From NCBI GenBank assembly GCA_963696075.1, contig CAVOJD010000006.1:372001-436000 (forward strand): DNA of 64,000 nucleotides, written 5' to 3'. A model generated the notes under the pieces. The model had not been told where the DNA came from and did no database searches. It saw nothing but the letters and a program-made list of their open reading frames with translations. Origin of the DNA: CAJQQK01 sp963696075. Lineage in GTDB: Bacteria; Pseudomonadota; Alphaproteobacteria; Rhizobiales; Hyphomicrobiaceae. A program made the translations under genes and the position numbers. Below are positions 17,690 through 26,016 of the stretch, piece after piece (within the stretch, counting starts at the first letter, position 1; each line of letters opens with the position of its first letter).

Positions 17690-18444
17690 TCCGCTCTCAC
17701 TTATTCAATGCCGCATTCTATGTCGTGACCGCCATCATCCTGATCGGCGGTAGCCCGCTGCTCTTCGGTCCGCGCGCCTGGGCCATGGCCGGCCTGCGCT
17801 TTCACGCCCGCGTCTCGTTGTGGCTGATGCGCGTCATCTGCGGCACGCGCATGGAGGTCCGCGGTCTCGAAAACCTCCCCCCGGGCGCTGCCCTGATCGC
17901 AGCCAAGCACCAGTCGGCCTGGGATACGATCGCGCTTGTCCTGCCCTTCGCCGATCCCGCCCTGGTGATGAAGGCGGAACTGATGAAGATCCCGCTCTAT
18001 GGCTGGTTTTCTCGGAAGTTCGGCATGATCCCGATCCGGCGCGAGACCGGCCCGGGCGCATTGCGCGAGATGCTCAAGGAGGCCCGCGACCGCGCCGATC
18101 AGGGACGCCAGATCCTAGTGTTCCCGGAAGGCACCCGCCGCAAGCCCGGCGCGCCACCAGCCTACAAGCCCGGCATCATGCTGCTCTATGATGCCCTCAA
18201 GCTGCCCTGCGTGCCCGTTGCGCTCAATTCCGGTCACTACTGGCCGCGCGACAGCCTGATCCGCCGGCCGGGCACGATTGTCGTCGAGATCCTGCCGGTC
18301 ATCCCCGCCGGCCTCGATCGCAAAGCCTTCAAGGACGTGTTGGTGGAGCGTATTGAAACAGCGACGGAACGCCTGGCGCGCGAAGCCGAAACATCTGGTT
18401 CACCATCTCCCGAGACAGCCCAAGATCGCGTCGCGGCTGATTAG
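17686..18444 (+). CDS. plsC: 1-acyl-sn-glycerol-3-phosphate acyltransferase
   Basis: A 252-residue acyltransferase of phospholipid synthesis that converts lysophosphatidic acid to phosphatidic acid at the inner membrane. Seen: one N-terminal hydrophobic helix (FNAAFYVVTAIILIGGSPLL), the catalytic HX4D motif in KHQSAWDT (H75, D80), the substrate-binding FPEGTRR near residue 147, and PVALNSGHYWPR near 180, the C-terminal PlsC motif. It overlaps ydcF by four bases and ends the ftsE-ftsX-ydcF-plsC run. The LexA-type box of the next gene overlaps its last codons. Confidence 0.93.
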   Translation: MIRSHLFNAAFYVVTAIILIGGSPLLFGPRAWAMAGLRFHARVSLWLMRVICGTRMEVRGLENLPPGAALIAAKHQSAWDTIALVLPFADPALVMKAELMKIPLYGWFSRKFGMIPIRRETGPGALREMLKEARDRADQGRQILVFPEGTRRKPGAPPAYKPGIMLLYDALKLPCVPVALNSGHYWPRDSLIRRPGTIVVEILPVIPAGLDRKAFKDVLVERIETATERLAREAETSGSPSPETAQDRVAAD

Positions 18445-18458
18445 AACAAATTAAGAAC
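18444..18458 (+). promoter_or_regulatory. LexA-type (SOS) box, GAAC-N7-GAAC, upstream of nrdJ
   Basis: Exact direct repeat GAAC-AAATTAA-GAAC with an AT-rich spacer, in an otherwise GC-rich region. Alphaproteobacterial LexA binds the direct repeat GTTC-N7-GTTC (the same site read on the other strand). The box ends 6 bases before a good -35 hexamer, a position suited to repression. By base composition about one such match per 64-kb window could occur by chance, so location is the main argument. Confidence 0.55.
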
Positions 18459-18464
18459 ATTTTC

Positions 18465-18493
18465 TTGACGCGGACGCCTCCGAACCCTATCGT
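18465..18493 (+). promoter_or_regulatory. Predicted sigma-70-type promoter of nrdJ
   Basis: TTGACG at 18465-18470, a 17-base spacer, and TATCGT at 18488-18493, which would give a transcript start near 18500, about 30 bases before the GTG start of nrdJ. The LexA-type box lies directly upstream. Confidence 0.5.
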
Positions 18494-18528
18494 AAGGGTC
18501 ATGGTATCGTTCCCGGTCGAGAGTTCGC

Positions 18529-20895
18529 GTGCACATTCATCCCTTTGAAATATCTCCAATTTCGAAGCAGATCTGGCAGCAGAAGTATCAGCTTCGCGAT
18601 GGTGCTGGCGCGGTCGATCAATCGATCACGGACACCTGGCGGCGTCTCGCGGATGCGGCAGCCGGCGTCGAAGGCGTTGAGGGGCAGGCGCGCGAGGCCC
18701 TGGCCAAGAAATTCTTCGACGCGATGTCGGACTTCGTCTTCCTGCCTGCCGGCCGCATCCTGGCCGGCGCCGGAACCGGGCGCGACGTCACGCTGTTCAA
18801 CTGTTTCGTCCTCGGCACGATCGACGACGATCTGAGCGCCATCTTCGAGCAGGTCCGCGAAGCCGCGTTGACGATGCAGAAGGGTGGCGGCATCGGCCAT
18901 GATTTCTCGACGCTGCGCCCGCGTGGCGCCCTCGTCAGTTCGATCGGCTCCGATGCGTCCGGGCCCGTCAGCTTCATGGATGTGTGGGATGCAATGTGCC
19001 GCACGATCATGTCGGCCGGCTCCCGCCGCGGCGCCATGATGGGCACCCTGCGCATCGACCACCCCGACATCGAAGCCTTCATCGACGCCAAGTCCGATCC
19101 CGCCAAGCTGCGCAACTTCAATCTCTCGGTGCTGGTCCCCGACAGTTTTATCACAGCCGTCGAGAACGACAGCGACTGGCCGCTGGTTTTTGATGGCAAA
19201 GTCTACCGCACCGTCAAGGCCCGCACGTTGTGGGACCGCTTGATGCGCGCGACCTACGATTACGCCGAGCCCGGCGTGATCTTCATCGACCGCATCAACC
19301 AGCGCAACAACCTTGCCTATTGCGAGACGATCCACGCAACCAACCCCTGCGGAGAACAGCCGCTGCCTCCTCATGGCGCCTGCCTGCTGGGTTCGATCAA
19401 CCTCGCCCGCCTGATCCGTGCCCCCTTTGCTGGCAACGCAACGCTGGACACCGCAGCCCTCGAGGAACACGTCCGCGTCGCCGTCCGTTTTCTCGACAAC
19501 ATGATCGACCTCTCGCGCTATCCCCTTGAGGCTCAAAAGCGCGAGGCCCTCGCCAAGCGGCGCATCGGCCTCGGTGTGACCGGCCTCGCCGATGCGCTGA
19601 TCTTCTCCGGCGTGCGCTACGATAGCCCCGAGGGGCGCCGTCTTGCGGGCGAATGGATGGCGAGGGTCCAAAACGCCGCCTATCAGGCGAGCGCGGAACT
19701 GGCCGCCGCACGCGGCAGCTTTCCTCTCTACGATGCGGCAGCCTTTGCCCGGAGCCCCAACGTCCAGGCCCTTGAACCAGCGGTCCGCGAGAAGATTGCA
19801 ACCCATGGCATCCGCAACGGCTGCCTGACGTCCATTGCACCGACAGGCACCATCTCACTTGTCGCCGGCAACGTGTCGAGCGGCGTCGAACCGGTGTTCG
19901 CGATTGAATACCAGCGCCGCATCCTCGAAGCCGATGGTCATGCCCGCCGCGAGACCGTGAAGGACTACGCCGCCGCCCTCTTCGAGCGCGTCAAACCCCG
20001 CGAAGCCCTGCCCGACACCTTTGTGACGGCGGCTGATATTTCCGTCGACGCCCACGTCGAGATGCAGGCAGCCGTGCAGGCCCACGTCGACAGTTCGATC
20101 TCGAAGACGATCAACTGTCCGCCGGAGATTTCATTCGATGCCTTCAAGGGTGTTTACATGACAGCGTTCAACCAGGGCCTGAAAGGCTGCACCACCTTCC
20201 GGCCGAATGCGGTCACCGGCGCCGTTTTGAGCGCGCTGCCGCCAGATGGCGCCGCCGCCGTCAACGGCGATGCGCGGCCAGAGGTGCGGCCAGAGGTGCG
20301 GCCAGAGTTGCAGGCACAGGCGCGGCCCGCCGAACCTGCAGCCGGGCGCAGCCAGCAGCCGATCGAACGTGATGACGTGCTTGCCGGACATACCTACAAA
20401 TTCAAGTGGCCCGGCAGCGCTCATGCCATCTACATCACCATCAACGACATCGAGCACGACGGCCGCCGCCGTCCGTTCGAGATCTTCATCAACACCAAGA
20501 ACCTCGAGCACCAGGCCTGGACCGTTGCGCTGACCCGCATGATCAGCGCCGTCTTCCGCCGCGGCGGTGACGTGACCTTCGTGGTCGAAGAGCTGAAGGC
20601 GATCTTCGACCCCCAGGGCGGCCAGTGGCTCAACGGCCGCTACGTCCCGAGCCTCCTGGCCGCCATCGGCGACATCATCGAAGAGCACATGCTTCGGATC
20701 GGTTTTCTTGAACCCGAAGACGTGCCCGAACGGCCGCCTTCCGGTTTGCTTGGCTTCGAGAGTGGCGCGGCCGCTGAGGGTCGGGAGCAGGCGATGGCGC
20801 CGGGCCGCCCCTGTCCGGCATGCGGTGTCCCGGGCCTGCTGAAACAGGAAGGCTGCTGGGTCTGTCCGACATGCGGTTATTCACATTGCGGCTAG
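18529..20895 (+). CDS. nrdJ: Adenosylcobalamin-dependent (class II) ribonucleotide reductase
   Basis: A 788-residue enzyme making deoxyribonucleotides with a B12-derived radical, so it works with or without oxygen. Seen: NCFVLGTIDDDL near residue 90 (redox Cys), GGGIGHDFSTLRPRG near 118, NPCGEQ near 271 with the thiyl-radical Cys and catalytic Asn/Glu, and a second redox Cys 11 residues later in HGACLLGS. IAPTGTISLVAGN lies in the C-terminal half of the barrel. The tail CPACG...CWVCPTCGYSHCG is the swinging-arm cysteine set. A short acidic/proline insertion with a repeated RPEV unit lies near residue 585. The GTG at 18529 follows the promoter above; a LexA-type box suggests DNA-damage control. 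Confidence 0.93.
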   Translation: MHIHPFEISPISKQIWQQKYQLRDGAGAVDQSITDTWRRLADAAAGVEGVEGQAREALAKKFFDAMSDFVFLPAGRILAGAGTGRDVTLFNCFVLGTIDDDLSAIFEQVREAALTMQKGGGIGHDFSTLRPRGALVSSIGSDASGPVSFMDVWDAMCRTIMSAGSRRGAMMGTLRIDHPDIEAFIDAKSDPAKLRNFNLSVLVPDSFITAVENDSDWPLVFDGKVYRTVKARTLWDRLMRATYDYAEPGVIFIDRINQRNNLAYCETIHATNPCGEQPLPPHGACLLGSINLARLIRAPFAGNATLDTAALEEHVRVAVRFLDNMIDLSRYPLEAQKREALAKRRIGLGVTGLADALIFSGVRYDSPEGRRLAGEWMARVQNAAYQASAELAAARGSFPLYDAAAFARSPNVQALEPAVREKIATHGIRNGCLTSIAPTGTISLVAGNVSSGVEPVFAIEYQRRILEADGHARRETVKDYAAALFERVKPREALPDTFVTAADISVDAHVEMQAAVQAHVDSSISKTINCPPEISFDAFKGVYMTAFNQGLKGCTTFRPNAVTGAVLSALPPDGAAAVNGDARPEVRPEVRPELQAQARPAEPAAGRSQQPIERDDVLAGHTYKFKWPGSAHAIYITINDIEHDGRRRPFEIFINTKNLEHQAWTVALTRMISAVFRRGGDVTFVVEELKAIFDPQGGQWLNGRYVPSLLAAIGDIIEEHMLRIGFLEPEDVPERPPSGLLGFESGAAAEGREQAMAPGRPCPACGVPGLLKQEGCWVCPTCGYSHCG

Positions 20896-21312
20896 CCTGA
20901 CCACGCGCGCCACACCATTGGCCGACGTCGGATTTTCGCCCGAGGGCTGTGGTGCCCGGCGCGGTGGCCTCTCTGAGATCGCGCCGCAGTCGTGACATCC
21001 AAGTAACATCCGGGATGCAACGGCGCCCAGGTCGGCCGCTCTGGCAACCGTTTATCCATCTTTTGAGACCTACCGTGTCCGGGCGCAAGGAGGCATCTAA
21101 GCCGCCAACCGGCCGCCCCGGTGGCCCGAGGCAGGGCTTCTGGTGTGAGCGTTCGTCATTTGGCTCGTCCAGCCGCGCGGCGGCGGCTCGGCGCGCAGCA
21201 AGCGATTGTTTCCGGAACAGATTGGGTCCGGTTTTCTGCTGACTGATGCTTCCGCGCCTGTAGGCAACGGCGCGCTTGTGGTCATCGGCTTTGGGTATGT
21301 GGGGGAAGCGCG
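20896..21312. other. Intergenic region after nrdJ
   Basis: About 417 bases with no supported gene. A 10-base palindrome CCGACGTCGG at 20922-20931 followed by ATTTTC could be a weak terminator of nrdJ. The region ends with GGGGGAAGCGCG, a good ribosome-binding site for the gene at 21313. Small frames across it lack domain signals. Confidence 0.4.
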
Positions 21313-21729
21313 ATGGCGCCGGTAGAGACGAAGCAGCGTTCGACTGACAAGCGGGGCGAGCGCGGTCGCGGCACGGTCACGCGCGAACTGGACCGCCTTC
21401 TCGATAGCGCGATCGTGTTCTGGCGCGGCACCTCCGGTTACGCCTATGTTCACACCGTTTACACCCTCGCCGGCTGTCCGCCCCTTCCCCCTGCCGCCGT
21501 CCTGCTCGTAAACAACCAGGCGAGCGACCAGCGTGAAATCCTCGATGTGATCGGCGTGGGGAATGCAGCACCAACTCTGAACCTCGCCGAAGTTCGCCGG
21601 CGTGGCGCGCAACTCGGCGCAAACGAGGTCCATGTCCATTTCGTCCACCGCGATGACCAGGCACGTCAGACCGCCGTGGCTGACCTGAGAACCCGCCATG
21701 CCGGCTGCGCAGCCGTCGGTTCGGCCTGA
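21313..21729 (+). CDS. Conserved alphaproteobacterial protein of unknown function
   Basis: A 138-residue protein. After a basic N terminus (residues 1-28), it has SAIVFWRGTSGYAYVHTVYT, then LAGCPPLPPAAVLLVNNQ, NLAEVRRRGAQLGANEVHVHF, and a C-terminal LRTRHAG. I recognise the pattern YVHTVY..x..CPP and the GANEVHVH segment as a family common in Rhizobiales and relatives, usually 130-160 residues, with no known function. There is no signal peptide or membrane helix; the core looks like a small alpha/beta fold. A strong purine-rich site precedes the ATG. It is a single gene between nrdJ and an MFS exporter. Confidence 0.65.
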   Translation: MAPVETKQRSTDKRGERGRGTVTRELDRLLDSAIVFWRGTSGYAYVHTVYTLAGCPPLPPAAVLLVNNQASDQREILDVIGVGNAAPTLNLAEVRRRGAQLGANEVHVHFVHRDDQARQTAVADLRTRHAGCAAVGSA

Positions 21730-22003
21730 CGCCCGCCCTGGCAACCCCCGGCAGCCCTCGCCAACCAGTGGCGAAGTAGTGGCCACACAACCTTGGGGTC
21801 AAGACCTCCCAGCGTCCGCCCGTTGAGCGCCCCCGGGCACGGCGCCGGCCACTCAGCAAACCGCGCGAACGCGTTTCCTTGTCGGAGCGAAACAGGCTAG
21901 GCTTTTTTCCGGCGCCCCGCGAGCAAGGCTCAGTGCGCGACCAACGTTCGCTTGCAGACACCAAAAATCCTGGCGCCAGAACCCCAATAAGCCCCAAATA
22001 AGA

Positions 22004-23521
22004 ATGTCCGCACAGAGCGCACCCACCGGTCTCGCCTCGATCACGCCACGTCAGTGGCTCGTGCTCTTCATGGTGCAGATCACGACGCTTCTGTTCGGCA
22101 TGACGCAGACGCTCGCCAACGTCGTGCTGCCCCAGATCAAGGGCACGATGTCGGCAACCCAGGACCAGATCGCCTGGGTCGTCACGTTCAATATCGTCGC
22201 CACTGCGATTGCGACGCCGCTCGTCGGTTGGCTCGCCGGCCGCTTCGGCTGGCGCAACATGCTGTTCACGTCGATGATCGGCTTCACCTTCTTCTCGCTG
22301 ATGTGCGGCCTTGCCCACAATCTCGAGTCGCTGGTCATCTATCGCATCGGCCAAGGGCTTTTCGGCGCGCCGATCATGCCGATGGGTCAGGGCATCCTGA
22401 TCGCCACCTTCCCCCGCTCGCTGCACGCCCTGGTGATGATGATGTGGGGCATGGGCGCCGTGTTCGGCCCGATCTCCGGCCCCGTCCTCGGCTCGCTGAT
22501 CGCGGAAGCCTACAACTGGCGCGGCGCCTTCCTGATGGTCGTGCCGCCGGGCCTGATCGCGATCGCGATGGTCTGGTTCGCACTGTCCGAGCACACTGAG
22601 CGCCGCCTCTCGAAGTTCGACTGGACCGGCTTCATCGCCCTTGGCGTCGCGATCGCCTGCGCCCAACTCGCCCTCGATCGCGGCCAGCGTCTCGACTGGT
22701 TTGAATCGACCGAAATCGTCATCGAGACGATCGTCGCGTTGATCGCCTTCTGGATCTTCGTCGTCCACTGCCTGACCGCGCGCCAGCCCTTTTTCGACCC
22801 CGTCCTCCTGCGCGACCGAAACTACAGCATGGGCCTCATCATGATTACCGTGATGGGCATGTTGATGTTCACGCCTATGGTGCTGTTTCCAGGCCTGCTC
22901 ACGGATCTCAAAGGCTACCCCGAAGGCTTGATCGGCACCCTGATGGCCGGCCGCGGTCTCGGCAATCTTGTCTCGTTCGCCGTCGTCGTCCAGGCAACGC
23001 GCTGGAACCCCCGCGCAGCCCTCGCCCTGGGCCTCGCGATCCAGGCGGTTTCGGGTTACTGGATGGCCCAGCTCGACCTCAACATGTCGAATTTCGATAT
23101 CTTCTGGACCAACTTCGTCCAGGGCTTCGGCTTCGGGCTCGCGTTCACGCCAATGTCCGTGCTCGCGTTCGCAACCCTTCCAACCCATCGGGTGACGGAA
23201 GGCATGTCGTTCTTCCACCTCCTCAGGAACTTCGGCTCCAGCGTCTTCATTTCCGCCTCGATCGTTCTCCTGATCCGGTCGACGGCCGAGAACTACGCAA
23301 CCCTGTCGGAAAAAATCACGCCCTTCAGCCGCACCCTCGATGATCCAAGCATCGTCGGCCAGTGGAGCATGAACACCACCGGTGGCCTCGTCGCATTGTC
23401 AGGCGAGATCCATCGCCAGGCCGCCATGATCGGCTACATCAACGCGTTTTATCTCTTCACGGTGGCAGCCGCCCTCGCCATCCCGCTTGCCTGGATGATG
23501 CGCGATGTGCCCAAGGACTGA
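22004..23521 (+). CDS. DHA2-family (EmrB/QacA) MFS multidrug exporter, 14 helices
   Basis: A 505-residue membrane protein with about 14 hydrophobic segments. Seen: MTQTLANVVLPQIKGTM near TM1 (motif D1 type, NVALP-like), DQIAWVVTFN, WLAGRFGWRNML (motif A), and IYRIGQGLFGAPIMPMGQGI followed by FGPISGPVLGSLIAE, the motif C of drug:H+ antiporters. The C-terminal part has RNFGSSVFISASI. This is the EmrB-type inner-membrane exporter; no EmrA membrane-fusion gene or regulator is adjacent, so it may export directly or pair with an unlinked partner. Substrate unknown. Confidence 0.88.
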   Translation: MSAQSAPTGLASITPRQWLVLFMVQITTLLFGMTQTLANVVLPQIKGTMSATQDQIAWVVTFNIVATAIATPLVGWLAGRFGWRNMLFTSMIGFTFFSLMCGLAHNLESLVIYRIGQGLFGAPIMPMGQGILIATFPRSLHALVMMMWGMGAVFGPISGPVLGSLIAEAYNWRGAFLMVVPPGLIAIAMVWFALSEHTERRLSKFDWTGFIALGVAIACAQLALDRGQRLDWFESTEIVIETIVALIAFWIFVVHCLTARQPFFDPVLLRDRNYSMGLIMITVMGMLMFTPMVLFPGLLTDLKGYPEGLIGTLMAGRGLGNLVSFAVVVQATRWNPRAALALGLAIQAVSGYWMAQLDLNMSNFDIFWTNFVQGFGFGLAFTPMSVLAFATLPTHRVTEGMSFFHLLRNFGSSVFISASIVLLIRSTAENYATLSEKITPFSRTLDDPSIVGQWSMNTTGGLVALSGEIHRQAAMIGYINAFYLFTVAAALAIPLAWMMRDVPKD

Positions 23522-23528
23522 TCCGCGG

Positions 23529-23557
23529 GACCGGGCGCGCGCGAACGCGCCCCGGTC
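23529..23557. terminator. Hairpin between convergent MFS and MDR genes
   Basis: GACCGGG-CGCG and CGCG-CCCCGGTC form a strong GC stem with one bulged base and a short loop. There is no T-run on either side, so it would be a weak intrinsic terminator or a transcript-end stabilising hairpin serving both converging genes. Confidence 0.4.
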
Positions 23558-23578
23558 ATCGTGCACAACCGCGCAGGA

Positions 23579-24601
23579 TCAGCGATCGACGGAGATCACC
23601 AGCTTGCCGAAATGCGTCGCTTCACGCATCCGGTGATAGGCAGCCTTCGCATCCGCGAACCCGAAGCGCTCTGAGATCACCGGCTCCAAGGAATTCGCCG
23701 CAATCGCCCGGTTCATCTCGGCAAACATCGCCCGCGACCCGACATAGATGCCCCTGAGCGAGATCGACTTGCGCATCAACAGCGTCGGCACGATTTGTCC
23801 CGCACCACCCGTCAAAACGCCGATCAATTGGATACGGCCGGCGACGCGAACCGCATTGATCGAGCGTTCGAGCGTGCCCGGTCCGCCAACTTCAACGACC
23901 CGGTCGACGCCCTTGCCTTTGGTCAACTCCTTGACCGCCTGATCCCATTCTGGCGTGTCGCGGTAGTTGATGGTGTGGGTCGCACCAAGCGCTTTCATGC
24001 GCTCGAGCTTGGCGTTGTCGGAGGACGTGGCAATCGTTTCCGCGCCGAACAGCTTGCAGAATTGCTGCGCGAAAACAGAAACACCGCCGGTGCCGAGCAG
24101 CAGGACGGTCTCGCCGGGCAGCACCGGCGCCGGCCGTGTCAGCGCATGCCAGGCCGTCAGCGCGGCGCACGGCAGCGTCGCAGCCTGCTCATCGGTCAGG
24201 TTATCTGGCGTTTTGATAACGCCTTGCTGATCAAGGCAGATGTATTCACCAAGCACGCCCTGGCGCGCACCACCAAGCGCCGAGGCCATCGCGGCTTCGC
24301 TGATCTCACCGTCGACCCAGTCCTCGAAGAAACAGCTCATCACCCGGTCGCCGACTTCGAACCGGTCGACGCCGGCACCGACGGCGGCAACCGTGCCGGC
24401 AGCATCCGAATTCGGCACCGTCGGAAACGGCAGGCCGCGCGAGACCGGGTCCTCGATCGTGGTCAGGTCGCGGTAGTTGATAGCGGACGCTGCAACCTTG
24501 ATTAGAACCTGACCCGGCCCCGGGTCGGGCACCGGCCGCTCGGCAAGGTTCAGCCCGTCGACACCAGCATCAGATATGATTTCCCAGGCGCGCATTCTCA
24601 T
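23579..24601 (-). CDS. Zinc-independent MDR-family alcohol dehydrogenase/quinone oxidoreductase-like protein
   Basis: A 340-residue oxidoreductase. N-terminal half: GPGQVLIKVAASAINYRDL, PTVPNSDAAGTVAAVGAGVDRFEVGDRV, the GroES-like catalytic domain. Nucleotide-binding half: LLLGTGGVSVFAQQFCKLFGA (GxGxxxF Rossmann loop) and GKGVDRVVEVGGPGTLE. The catalytic Cys/His zinc ligands of classical alcohol dehydrogenases are absent (AINYRDLTT in place of CHTD), so it is likely of the quinone-reductase/enoyl-reductase type. A purine-rich AAGGGAAGGG lies before two possible starts, 24601 and 24595. It lies with a binding-protein gene and an acyl-CoA dehydrogenase on the same strand. Confidence 0.85.
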   Translation of the reverse strand: MRMRAWEIISDAGVDGLNLAERPVPDPGPGQVLIKVAASAINYRDLTTIEDPVSRGLPFPTVPNSDAAGTVAAVGAGVDRFEVGDRVMSCFFEDWVDGEISEAAMASALGGARQGVLGEYICLDQQGVIKTPDNLTDEQAATLPCAALTAWHALTRPAPVLPGETVLLLGTGGVSVFAQQFCKLFGAETIATSSDNAKLERMKALGATHTINYRDTPEWDQAVKELTKGKGVDRVVEVGGPGTLERSINAVRVAGRIQLIGVLTGGAGQIVPTLLMRKSISLRGIYVGSRAMFAEMNRAIAANSLEPVISERFGFADAKAAYHRMREATHFGKLVISVDR

Positions 24602-24685
24602 AACCCTTCCCTTGCCGTGATCCGGCGGCCACGCCCTGCGCAGCCGTGCCGTCCGGCCTCCAGCCAATAATCGCCGCTCGCCGCC

Positions 24686-25570
24686 TCAGGCCGGTGGCGC
24701 GACGCAGACCTGATCATAGGACACGCGTTCCTTCAGCGTACCGAAGTGCTGGAACACGTCCTGCGTAACATCGAATGCGGGCCGCGTGATCTCGACATGC
24801 GGCGTCCAGCAGCCGAGGTGCTGATAGGTCGCGATGCAATCGGCGAGGACGGCTTCGTCGATGTCGGGGAAGTACGGCTTCTCCGCCTTCGCGATTTCGG
24901 TCGCCGGCGTCTCGATCATGTACGTCCGCGTCTTGGCGTAGGCGCGCATGAAGGCTTTTGCGACGTCCGTTGCGAGCCACTCGCGCGTCGACGCCAGCGA
25001 GGAGAACGCGCACGGCCCGATCTGGGGGCCAACCTGCGCGACGATGTGGCCGACACCATCAGCGGCAAGCTGCTGCGGAAACGGTCCCTGCTGCTGGACA
25101 TATTGGCCCTGGCCCTCGCGGAACGCCTTGTCGATCGCCGCCGCCCCGCCCGGATTGATCGGCTTGATCTTGTCGAAGTCGATACCAGCCTTGTGGCAGG
25201 CATACTTGAACATCGCGAGCGGCTGGCCGCCGCCGAACATGACGACTTCCGCGCCTTCGAGTTTCTTCCACGAAAAGTCCGGATCGGCCTCCCGCCCCGT
25301 CACGAAGAACCCGTCCATCTCGTTGATCTGGGCAAAGTGCACCGCCGTCGGCGTCTCACCCTTCGCGATCGACGTGAACCCCTGGCTCGGCGCCGACTGG
25401 ATCACCTGCGCTTGCCCCTCTTCCAGCGCCTTGATCGCTGAAACGCCGGGAGGCGCGACGGAATACGACGCATCGATGCCCTCTTCTTTGAGGAACCCAC
25501 CCGACATCGTCGAGATCAGCGGCGAATAGAACGCGGAGAAGAGCGTGAACTGGATTTCGATTTTTTCCAT
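24686..25570 (-). CDS. NMT1/THI5-like substrate-binding protein lacking a signal peptide
   Basis: A 294-residue protein with the type-2 periplasmic-binding fold of the NMT1/ThiY/SsuA group: FSAFYSPLISTMSGGFLKEEGID at the start, SAIKALEEGQAQVIQSAP (first domain), a hinge, then DKAFREGQGQYVQQQGPFPQQL and ATDVAKAFMRAYAKTRTYM. ABC importers for pyrimidines, sulfonates or aromatic acids use such proteins, but the reading frame from this ATG begins directly in the fold, with no secretion signal, and no permease or ATPase gene is adjacent. It could be a cytoplasmic sensor or enzyme-like member. An upstream in-frame ATG (25603) adds 11 residues and still no signal. It probably serves the same pathway as its neighbours. 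Confidence 0.75.
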   Translation of the reverse strand: MEKIEIQFTLFSAFYSPLISTMSGGFLKEEGIDASYSVAPPGVSAIKALEEGQAQVIQSAPSQGFTSIAKGETPTAVHFAQINEMDGFFVTGREADPDFSWKKLEGAEVVMFGGGQPLAMFKYACHKAGIDFDKIKPINPGGAAAIDKAFREGQGQYVQQQGPFPQQLAADGVGHIVAQVGPQIGPCAFSSLASTREWLATDVAKAFMRAYAKTRTYMIETPATEIAKAEKPYFPDIDEAVLADCIATYQHLGCWTPHVEITRPAFDVTQDVFQHFGTLKERVSYDQVCVAPPA

Positions 25571-25782
25571 AGCGAGAGCAAGTCCTCGTTGGTCGGATTT
25601 CATGACGGCATGCCCCACCATCGCCCGCCCAGCGTCGATGATCAACCAGCCGGCCGTCGCGTCGAGCCATCTGGCTCTTGTAGGTCGGCCCCCTTTCGGC
25701 CCGGCATGAGGCGCCAGAGAGCATGACGAGACTGGAGGGTTCATTGCCGTGGCACAAGAGCGCTGGCCGGAGAATTGCGCTG

Positions 25783-25810
25783 CCCCTCTCCCCGCCAGCG
25801 GGGAGAGGGG
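25783..25810. repeat. REP-like palindrome, copy 1
   Basis: Perfect 13-base arms CCCCTCTCCCCGC and GCGGGGAGAGGGG with a two-base loop CA. The same core recurs at 25898-25926. Dispersed intergenic palindromes of this type are common in alphaproteobacterial genomes. Confidence 0.85.
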
Positions 25811-25897
25811 CCGGATACGGCGACGCATCTGTTGCCCGACGCAACATTCCAGGCACAGTTATCGTGACGGGCAAACGCAACGGGCTGTGGCCAAACT

Positions 25898-25926
25898 CCC
25901 TCTCCCCGTTCTTCACGGGGAGAGGG
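25898..25926. repeat. REP-like palindrome, copy 2
   Basis: Perfect 12-base arms CCCTCTCCCCGT and ACGGGGAGAGGG with loop TCTTC. It is followed by a further half-copy TTGGGGAGAGGGGC. It shares the core CTCTCCCCG with copy 1, in the same orientation, about 110 bases away. Confidence 0.85.
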
Positions 25927-26016
25927 TTGGGGAGAGGGGCAGCGAAACGGCACTGCGTTGGCTCTGGTGCCCTCATGTCGGGCCGAAATGGCCCGACCTC
26001 CGCACCCCCACACCCC

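Larger units (their letters stand above)
25571..26016. other. Intergenic region with REP-like palindromes
   Basis: About 446 bases between two same-strand genes without a supported gene. It contains the two GGGGAGAGGG palindromes listed separately plus a degenerate third half (TTGGGGAGAGGGGC). In several frames these read as short SPLPAGGERG-like peptides, which is the usual translation artefact of such repeats. Confidence 0.5.

Noticed and set aside
21377..23218. A 613-residue frame on the minus strand opposite the MFS exporter
   Set aside because: Same artefact: Asp/Glu/His/Arg-rich translation with no fold signals, opposite a well-supported 14-helix transporter.
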